From NCBI GenBank assembly GCA_933822405.4, contig CAKOGP040000113.1:473873-537872 (forward strand): 64,000 bases of DNA. Reading direction: 5' to 3'. This DNA is from Cylindrotheca closterium. Its lineage: Eukaryota; Bacillariophyta; Bacillariophyceae; Bacillariales; Bacillariaceae. Position 1 is the first letter of the stretch; every line of letters starts with the position of its first letter. The notes beneath the pieces were generated by a model. That model was not told the DNA's origin. It was given only the letters and a program-made list of their open reading frames with translations, and did no database searches. Positions 1 through 10,100 of this stretch are shown in pieces. The position numbers and the translations under genes are program-made.

Positions 1-2
1 CT

Positions 3-1049
3 TATTTTCTACTATACTTATGCGAAAAAAATGCTCGATCGTCGTCGTCGTCAACTTCCAACGGATTGACCACGATACTGGGCCTCGTCACAGCATTCAA
101 AATGCCTGCCGCTGTGTCTACAATCATGATGTATGTAACACAAGAAGAAATGGTTCATTGGATGATCTCATTTGTGGCATCCTGTGTTGGATTCGCGTCA
201 GTCTTCAAATCCATTGCAGTCATCTTCCATAATTATCCTCCCGAAGTGGACCAAGATTTAAGATCCTTTCTGTGTTGGTATATATCCTTCACCGAGCCGG
301 TTTTTGTCAAGGATAAATTGAAGAGGGTGACCATTCCAGAGATATTGGATCGAGGTGCATTGTTGATGGGCAAGATACTTGGCCTATTCACTCTGCTGAG
401 TATCTTTCGATCCTTTGGGTTGTACCCATCGCAATACACCAGCATATCCCAGTTATTACCTTCCGCTATTACCCCTCTGATAGATGGTTTTGTACATGTC
501 TGGTTCATCTACTTTTTCCTATCGTTTGCCATTGACTTTGGTATGCTCTTCTATTCGGTTCTGTTTGGAGCAAGCGTGGAACCTGGGTTTTTCAATCCCT
601 TGCTGACATCCCGATCCTTGCGAGAGTGCTGGGCGCAAAAGTGGAACCTATCGGTCCAAAGCTTGTTGAAGCGTAACGTGTATATTCCTTGTCGCAAGGC
701 TGGTGTTCGAAGAGAGTTGTCGACAGTGTTGACCTTTTTGGCGTCAGGACTATTGCACGAGTACACCTTTTCCATACACAACACAGCCTCCTATCGAATA
801 GGCGAGGCGACTATCTTTTTTACCATGATGGGCATACTGGTATTGGTGGAGGGAGCGATTGCAAAGATTATGCCAATAAATTTACAAGAGCTTGCCGAAC
901 AGGTTCCCAGTGTTGTGATTTCATCAATCATGGTACTGTTGGTTGCAGCAGCTGTACCGTTATTCATTCGATCCTGGCTAGAATCGGGTGTTATCGATGC
1001 TACGAGTGAAATATTCCCTCACTTTCTTTGTACTTCAGAGAGCGGATAG
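3..1049 (+). CDS. Wax synthase-like MBOAT acyltransferase (5' partial)
   Basis: Likely a long-chain-alcohol O-fatty-acyltransferase of the wax synthase group, a multi-pass ER membrane enzyme that moves an acyl chain from acyl-CoA to an alcohol or diacylglycerol. Seen: several hydrophobic segments; a core with NPLLTSRSLRECWAQKW followed about 45 residues later by ASGLLHEY, whose His is the expected MBOAT catalytic residue. The frame is open to base 3 without a clear start; the first in-frame ATG is at 102, and family members have more N-terminal membrane segments, so the 5' end probably lies outside the window or in an upstream exon. Stop TAG at 1047-1049. It converges on the giant gene with only 76 bp between the stops. 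The family call is fairly sure; the substrate is not known. Confidence 0.82.
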   Translation, partial: YFLLYLCEKNARSSSSSTSNGLTTILGLVTAFKMPAAVSTIMMYVTQEEMVHWMISFVASCVGFASVFKSIAVIFHNYPPEVDQDLRSFLCWYISFTEPVFVKDKLKRVTIPEILDRGALLMGKILGLFTLLSIFRSFGLYPSQYTSISQLLPSAITPLIDGFVHVWFIYFFLSFAIDFGMLFYSVLFGASVEPGFFNPLLTSRSLRECWAQKWNLSVQSLLKRNVYIPCRKAGVRRELSTVLTFLASGLLHEYTFSIHNTASYRIGEATIFFTMMGILVLVEGAIAKIMPINLQELAEQVPSVVISSIMVLLVAAAVPLFIRSWLESGVIDATSEIFPHFLCTSESG

Positions 1050-1125
1050 TTACTTTGAATATGGTCTATTGTAATTCTATTAATTTTTTTAAAAACAAAA
1101 TCTGTAATGATTGGATTGGAACCTT

Positions 1126-4100
1126 TCATGGATCGTTTCGGAACGAGTGCGAAAAGATGTTGTTTCGTTCGACGACAGCATTTGCAGTGTTATTGGAGCT
1201 CAGAGGACTTTCGGTTGCAGCAAATTCTGATGCGGGGAATAGATTGAGAAGACCAATATCCTTTTCGGGCACATTCCTGTCATGGAACTGCAAAAAGTAC
1301 ACTGGGATCGCAATCGCTGCCAAGAGAAGTAGGCATACCAGAGTTCGGACAAGTAATTGCCAGAAAGTTGTGCAACGACTTGGCGACCAACCCACAAATG
1401 GTGACGATTCACTAGAAGAGACCGACGGTGATTCCATATTTTGTGTCCCTGAGGAGTTGCTGTATTGTGTGGCCTCCACGTCGTAGTGCGATTCTGCACC
1501 TTGGCTCGTTAAACGAGCCTTGGCGCTTGTATGATTTGGAACTGTTACAGGATCGCTCAACTGCATTGACGGCTTTGCAGCCGAATTGGAAGGCAATTGG
1601 AAGTGTACCACCTTTTTTCTTGCTATGCTGCTCGACATGAAATTCTTCTTTTGATCTTCTACATCCGCATCATATGATAAGGGAGAATCATCCAGTGGAG
1701 AATCGGCAGGCATGCTGGCCGCAACATTTGTTTTCAATTTTGTCGGCCTAAGTTGCACCATCCGCTTTGGTTCCTGTTTCTGAGAAACTTTTGCTTTTGG
1801 TGGCGGTTCAGAGCGGAGTTGCCGGTTGGTCAACTTGTTCTTCAGCTCGTCTTGCATTGAGATTGGCTTTTTTGCATTTATTGGACTTGCTTGATTTGGG
1901 ACATATTCGGAGTGGGCTTGCCTCTTGACTAGCTTGTATTTGAGCTCATCTTGCATTGAGATTGGCTTCGCTGTATTACTTGCTGGACTTTCTCGTTTGG
2001 GCACAGGGCGGAGTTGTCGATTTGCTAGCTTGTTCTTGAGCTCACCTTCCAGTGAAATCGGTTTCGCAGCGTTTGTTGGACGCTCTCGTTTGGGCACAGG
2101 GCGGAGTTGTCGATTAGCCAGCTTGTTCTTGAGCTCATCTTCCAGTGAAATCGGTTTCGAAGCGCTTCTTGGGCTCTCTTGCTTGGGTACAGAGCGGAGT
2201 TGCCTATTGGCCAATTTGCTCTTCAGCTCATCTTCCATCGAAAGCGGCTTCACTGTGTTTGAAACACTGTCTCGTTTGGGGACGGATTCAGCACGGAATT
2301 TGATCTCTGTCATTTTTTGCTGCAATTCACCCTGCATTATGTTTGGTTTTGCTGTGGTCGAAATATCCTTGTGCTGAGGCGCTGGCACTGATCGGAGTTG
2401 AACACTTTCCAAAGTGCTTTTCGGGTCACCTTGCATCGAAATCAAACTTGGTGGATGTCCTCGAGTTGGATCCCTTTTTTTCAAGTCATGTACATGGCGG
2501 AGTTCGATGTTTCCTAATTTTTTCTTGAGTTCCTCTCCAACGTCGTTAGATTGTCCTGCCTTCGGTGGACTATTCCTCTTGAATTCTTCCCTTTGAATAT
2601 CTGCAATTGCACCAGAAATGGTCTCAATCTTCTGTTTTCTCGCCCGTCTTCTCTTCTTTTTTGTGGCCTTCTTAGCCTTTCCCAATTTGAACATCGAAAG
2701 CAAAGACCACGATGCTTTTGTCTCTTGGGCAATGACTTCGTCGTCAGATGATGACGAGTCAACGATTACTGACCCTGTGTAAACATCCAAGTTTTGGACA
2801 TGCAAGGGTGACAAGTGAAATCTTTCTATGCTCTGCCTTCTTGGTATTTCAGGGGTAGCCATCATCTCAAAAGGTTGAGACTCAGTCGTTTGGGTTTCCA
2901 CATGAGCGAGATTGCTGAGCTTTGAAAGGGCTGCGGATGCCATGGCTTGAGCAGCTTGTTTTCGTTGTTTTAATATTGCTCTTTCAGCGGCGGAAGTTTT
3001 ATCTTGAGCGCTGTTGGATTTTGAAAAGTCTCCATATGTTTCAGACGTAACGACAGAGTTTGACGCAAGATTTCTTGGCGTTTTGCTTTCTGGCAGTAGA
3101 AATGCGGTTCTTTGGAAGTGTGCTGTAAACGGAGAAGGGCCCGTGTTATCAACACTTTGACTCTTAACCTCTTTCTCGCTCTCAAGTTCGCCTCCGCGAT
3201 AGATCATTCTAGCGTGGTCGTCCTCGTCAGGGATGTATTGGATAAGCCGGCTGTCGTCTTTCGTGGAAAGTTGATCCGGAGGCGGCGGAGAGTGATTTGC
3301 ATCTGGTGTCCCCAAAGACTCCAATTCTTTCGCTTGGGAGTCTTTTTTGCTCTCGAATTCATCCATTCGATACACCTTCCGCGCTTCGGCATCTTCTTCA
3401 GGGATATACCTTATTTTCGAGCTCTCTTCTCGAAGGAGACCTGTTTCATTATGTATCTGCTTACCAGCAATATCCAGTTCGCCACGGTAAATCATGCGTG
3501 CATGATCATCTTCTTCAGGGATGTAGGTGATTTTGGAGCTTTGCGCTTGGAGAAGAGCAGGTTTAGGAGATGGCATGGTTTGACTTCTGTTCTGAAGCGG
3601 CATGAATAGTTCCGTTGCTTCTTTGAACTGTGGGTTTGAAGTTTCTTGTCTAGTTTCATCTCCGTCTTTGATCTTGCTATTACCATACATCATTCCTGCA
3701 TGATCATCTTCTTCAGGAATGAAATGAACTTTGGAGCTTTGTTTGCGAAGAAAACTTGGTTTGAGTGATGACTTGCTCTGACTAGTGGTTTGAAGCGTTG
3801 AAAAAAGCTCTTTTGCTTTCTGGAATTGTTGGTTCGAATTTTCTTGCCCAATTGTCACTCCGTTGCTGGCGCGGCCATCAAGATAAACATGGCGCGCAAT
3901 GTCATTGTCTTCAGGTAAGTAGCGAATCTTGGGGCTTTGTTTCATCGAACTCGCTTCCTTTGAAGATTGTTCTGCATTTGCATTCAAAATGGATTCTGTG
4001 GAAATCGTAGAGAATGAAGTTACATTCCTATTTTCTTTGCGATTTGCATCAATGTCTAGGCTTTTTGGTGCACTCTTGTTAACAAGTGCCGGTCCTGTCT

Positions 4101-7100
4101 TCTCTGATTTATCTGTTCCAATGAATGAAGAATTCTTTATCCGAGCGCTACCATTCGAGTTGCAAATCGCCTGTGCAACCTCAGTGTCTCCTGTAAGACT
4201 CGAACCATCTCTTGTACTAACACTGGGCGAGTCAGGTTGTGACGATCCCAAAGCAAGCTTTGAATCCTTTCGAGTTGGTAAATCTCGATCAACCATATCG
4301 CCACTGCTCTCTGGAGAAGCTTTGGAGAATCGGAGCTCGCTCGACCAAATTCTCTTCTCTGGGGTGGAGCTCAAAAAGTTTCTATACGAAGCGTAGCGGC
4401 TTTCACGTTCGGCTGAACCCGAGCTCTCACTACTTGTGCTAAGTGATTGTTCTGAAGGGCACTCTCGAGTTTGCTTGTGCTTCTTGCTTTCACCAGAAAT
4501 AGGTAGTGCGCCATCAATGTCTCTTTTTCCTTTGAGAGCAAACGTACTAGTGTCAGTCTCAGTCTCGAATTCAAGCGATTTCGCTGAGTCTGTAGACTTT
4601 GGGGAATCTTGGATGCGGGCAATTTGCTGCATACCATTGTCTTCTTGTGCTTGATGTCTTGGCGTACGTATCCACGACAAAGATTCCTGTGGTGAGTCCG
4701 ATCGATCTTCTTCGACGGTTCCTTCGCCAGCTGCCTGCAACTGCTGGTACGGGAGATTCCCGTTCCAGTTGCGCTGAAAAGGATTCTCCGGTGATGCCGA
4801 TTTCGAGGAGCCTTTGTCAAACCCATACTCATCGGATGACTCTGAACTTGAATCTGAATCGATACCGTACGGAATTGCTGGTGTGACTGATAGGTCCAGC
4901 TGGACAAATGGGAGCAACTCTGTGGCGTCAATTGAAGGGCTTAATTCGTCATCTTCAAAAAGCGCTGTTCCTGCTGATGGTTGCCTTGTCTCCTCAGCAG
5001 AACTAATTTGAAATTTTTTGTCCTTTCCAGAAGAATAAGACGATGAAGAACTTGAATCGGAACTTGATGATGGATTTGAGTCTGATTCTGATGACGAGGA
5101 ATCCGACATTGTTGAAGTACCAGCAGAGGATCCATCAGGTGATGGGACCGAAAAGTCTCGACTGATGAATTCGATCTCAGAAGGAGCCATAAACTCTCTG
5201 CTGGATGACGACGCTGAAGAAGAACTCGAAGAAGACGATGACTTTGATGTTGAGCTTGATGCTGAAGATTGAGTCAGTATCAAATGTGCGGTAGCGATTG
5301 GGCGACCTTTTTCGTGGCCAGTTGTCGATTCTTCGACCAAACCGGTCTCAAACTGGTCCTTTTTGATGCTTGTGGCTGTGTTGGCAACGAATAGCTTATC
5401 TATCGCAGCCTTCGAGTCATCGTTACCAACGCTTTCGGAGTCATCAAAATTGTGATTGCGGCTACTGCTGGGATCTGATTGACCCTCATGGCTTCCTCGG
5501 TCGCATCTAATCACTTCAACATCAACCTCTTCGTCCATGTTTACCTGATTGAATTTCTCCATGTTTCGAATTATATTCATCGTATATTCGTCCAGGCTCA
5601 ACTCTTCCCCATGGTCGCCGCCATCACGCAATTCTGAGTTATCAGAACTACTAAGAGTAAGTCTACTGTGGCCGGTGTTGGAACCTTCCGAAGAAACGTG
5701 TCCCGCTTCTAGGCGTTTCCGGAGGGCTGTTGTGGGCGAACCTAATGTTGCAGGGAAAAAGGTCTCGATTTGATGCTGGGGCAATTCCATCACTTTGTCA
5801 AGCGTGGTGTTGATGTAATCCTCGTCGAATGCCTCTGAAGACGACAACATTTTTCGCTTCACTAGGTCTCGAATATTCTGCCTCTTGGCTTCGTCCTTGG
5901 ATAATTCCATAGCTGCACCTTCGTCGTCACCACCACCACCTTCTGTTCTGTCACTATGGCCACTAATGGAATCTCCCCAAAAGTCGCCGTCACCTTCTTG
6001 GTTGCTTGCAACGGCTACGGTGGGTGCTGTCAAGCCTTCAGGGAGCGGATTCTGCAAGAATTCTCCGATTTGTGGCCTAGGTAGCTTCATCAACTTGTCC
6101 ACTGTAGCATCAACGTTATCTTCATCGAATGTCTCAGCAGTCAGCAACTTTTCTCTCACCATGCTGCGGATTTTATTCATGGTGATTTCATCTTGACTCA
6201 ATTCCTTCTCTTCGCCTTCATCATCGCCGCCTTCTGAATCATCACCGTCACTACGACTACTGGCGGAGTCCTCCAAATTGGCACCGTCACCGTTTTGATT
6301 CCTTTCAACGGGACCAGTCTGTGCTGTCAAGCCTTCAGGGAGTGGATTCTGTAAGAATGCTCTAATTTGTGGCCTAGGTAGCTTCATCAGCTTGTCCACT
6401 CTAGCATCAACGTTGTCTTCGTCGAATGACTCAGCAGTCAACAACTTTTCTCTCACCATGCCACGAATTTTATTCATGATGATTTCATCTTGACTCAGTT
6501 GCTTTTCTCCGCCTCCCTCGTCACCATCACTGGTTTCTGAGTCCTCAGAACTGCTATTTCGGCTCGCTTCGGAATCCTCTGATTGTCCGTCTTCACCTTT
6601 TTTGTCGGTGGCCGTCAAGCCTTCAGGGAGCGGATTTTGTAAGAATGCTCTAATTTGTGGCCTAGGTAGCTTCATCAACTTGTCCACTGTAGTATCAACG
6701 TTATCTTCGTCGAATGACTCAGCAGTCAACAACTTTTCTCTCACCATGCTACGAATTTTGTTCATGATGATTTCATCTTGACTCAGTTGCTTTTCTCCGC
6801 CTCCCTCGTCACCATCACTGGTTTCTGAGTCCTCGGAGCTGCTACTTCGGCACGCTTCGGACTCCTCTGATTGCCTGCCTTCGCCTTTTTTGTTGGTGGC
6901 CGTCAAGTCTTCAGGGAGCGGATTTTGCAAGAATGCTATAATTTGTGGCCTAGGTAGCTTCATCAACTTGTCCACTGTAGTATCAACGTTATCTTCGTCG
7001 AAAGTCTCAGCAGTCAACAACTTTTCTCTCACCATGCTACGAATTTTGTTCATGATGATTTCATCTTGACTCAGTTCCTTTTCTCCGCCTTCCTCGTCAC

Positions 7101-10100
7101 CATCATTGACTTCTGAGTCCTCAGGGCTGCTACTTCGGCACGCTTCGGGTTCCTCTGAATGCTCAACTTCGCTTTCTTCTTCGGTGGGTGCCGTCAAGTC
7201 TTCAGGTAGGGGATTCTGCAAGAATGTTCTGATTTGTGACCTAGGTCGCTTCATCAACTTGTCAACTGTTGTGTCAACATTGTCTAAATTGAATGTCTCA
7301 GCAGTCAACAACTTTTCCCTCACCATGCTGCGAATTTTTCTCATCATCATTTCGTCTTGACTCAATTTTTCTGCTTCGTCATTGTCGTCATCGTCGCTGG
7401 TATCACCATTATCACTACCACGGCGACTACTGACGGAAGAATAACCATCGTTTTCTTCCAGATTGTTTTTTGTGCTTTCAGTGGTTGCTGTCAAGCTTGC
7501 GAGGAGCGGATTTTGTAAAACTACTTTGATTTGAGCCTTAGGTAATCGCATCACCTTGCCCACCGCAGCATCGATATTGTCCTCGTCGAATGCCTGAACA
7601 CTCAACAACTTTCGCCTTATCAGGTCATGGAATTTCTTCATCTTAAGTTCATCCTGACCTAGCACATTCTCCCCCGAGAGAACAGTGTCTTTCGTTTCAA
7701 TCATCAATTCGATTGTCTCCAGAGGAGGGGGAGGGAAGACTGCTTTAATGTCCGTCTCTTCGATGCTAAAACTCAGCCGCTCGCGTCGTTCAGTATCCAA
7801 AAACGATTGCAGCCGGCTCATTTCATCTGCGGTGAGTTCTTGTCCTATTCGACTTCGCCCGTAAAGCTGGAGGTAGCCAAAGCGTTTCTCGTCGACTGAC
7901 TCCCCATTTTCGCATTTAACAATGATATCTTCGAATTCCTCCATGTAGAAGCGATCTGATGCTCTTGTTGACTCCGTCGATGTCGTTTCAGAAGGCGATT
8001 CCATATGTCCGCCACTTAATGGCAATCTAGCTGATGCTGATAGCATGCCTTCGTTGAACTCTCGTATTATCATCTCCTCGTCTTCTTTCTCAAGCGAATT
8101 CAGTTCATCGACCTCGTCTAATGTGAGTAAGTCACCAACAGCTCGTCGAGCGTAGAGTTGCAAATAATTCATGCGGTCTTCAGTCGCCAGCTCTCCCAAA
8201 GACGCCCCTTGAAGAATTAATTGAAATTCGCCTTTGTAATGATCTTGAAGCAATCTCCGTCTTTTGCGTACATCCTCGACATACTTTGCTTCATCTGTTG
8301 TCAAGTCTTCGCAACGCATCCACTTTTCCAACAATCCAAGTTCATGCAGACGGGCTTTGTCAACGTTATGACCATCGGCCCAAAGCAACAACAGTTTCCT
8401 TAGTTCCCATCTTTCCCAAGGAAATATGAGAGAACGATCGTCGCGTCTTCCATTCGATGCCATCAGTGAGTCTTTTTCCTTTGAGAAGATGCTTTCGGAG
8501 GGTCTCTTGTTGTTTTCGTTAGCCTCTCGCGACGAGAGCACAGAATCAAGGATATGCTTGTTTGTCAATTGTCCGTAGCGTGCATTGATCATCTCGTCAG
8601 CATCCCTTAATAACGCCTGCGATGGATCATTCTGTTTATTCTGGTCTGTCTCTTCGAACTGCAAAATCGCATTGGATGCATTGACTTCGCCATTTGACGC
8701 ATTACTTGCTAAAGGCGCAGTGCCCATCACTTCTGCGAATGATCTCGTCTTCATGCTACCAGTGCTGCTGACGCTTTCGTCTAAAGAAATTGCAATGTCT
8801 CCTGTCGGACCTTCGTCCACCACAACACCCATCGCTACTTCCACTAGATTTTCATCATTCAAAGGAGATGATGGCTGCTCTACGTCGTCTTCACCTCCAC
8901 CACGGATTAGCTCCGAATCATCATTAGCAACAGGGAATCCACCAAGATCAGCTACAGAGTCCAAGATCATTTCATCGTCGGATGACTCGTCTGAGCTAGA
9001 AGAGCCAGGTGTCCGCTCGATTTCTACTCGCTTCATTAATTGGCGATCTGGCGAGTAGTAGGAATCCTCTCTCGTTTCCGACTCAACAGATGATAGTGAT
9101 GAGTCAGGGCCACAGGCAGGAAGGATTTGTGGCGATCGAGATGTAGAGTGGGAGACTGAGCCTTCAACCAATTCTGACCCATGCCTGTCACCAGTCGATG
9201 TGGTTAGACGTCTATCTTCGCCTTGTCTTATCTCAGGAGAGCTCTTGCTTATATCCTCTGCTCGCAACTGGCTGTCAGCCGAATCTGGTTGGACAGAATC
9301 TCCATATCCAGAAATGGATTCCAAATCTTCAATATGGCTGTCTTCGAAGAAGCTGGGTACCGTAAATGATGAAGGGTTCCTTTCATTCAACAAATCCTTG
9401 TTGGTAATACTTGCCTCTCGTTGCGCGTTAGGCTCTTTTTCGTACACTTCCGGAGGACCTTCAGATGCGTTGTTGTGTCTGTGGGATTGAAAGGATACTT
9501 CTCGACCCACATCATTACGATTTACCTCAATTTGATTTTTCTCAGCATCTTCGATAGGGCTTTGGTTGACACCAACCGAGGCCTCAACGGACATCTCATC
9601 TTCCGCATACTCTACTTCGGTGAAGCTGCATTCCGATTCGTGAGGCTGGTCTTCTTCAACTTCATCATCAACGTATTCTACTTCTATCGAACTGTGATCG
9701 GTTGATTCCAGCGATGGTTGTTCCATTTCTTCTGACGAGTTGGGATCGAAGAAATGATCTTCTGGGCGAACTGGCTGCGAGGATTTGTGTTCCGAATCCG
9801 TATCCTCAGGATCTGGAGCTGCCGACCGTAATTCCGCACTCGTATCCCAAGGATCTAAAACTGATGTAAATTGCTCGACAGTACCATCTTCGTTGCCCCC
9901 ATCGTGATTTTTACTCGAGCTGCCATCCAATGGTGATTCTTGAAATGATGCTTGCCCTTCCGCCTCGTCATTGCCAAGGCCATCGTTCCATTCTTTTTCA
10001 TTCCCCTGTCCCCTGGAAACGATTTCATGAGCTTCCCCGGTGCTCACATCGCCTGTTCTACTGTTTCTGTAATCGTCAGGCGTCGTCTCCAGTTGTTGTG

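Noticed and set aside
1126..1400. Giant protein as a sixth LRR receptor whose LRR part was lost by frameshift
   Set aside because: Only 76 bp separate its stop from the wax-synthase-like gene's stop, and no LRR-like residues are seen in any frame downstream of its TM.
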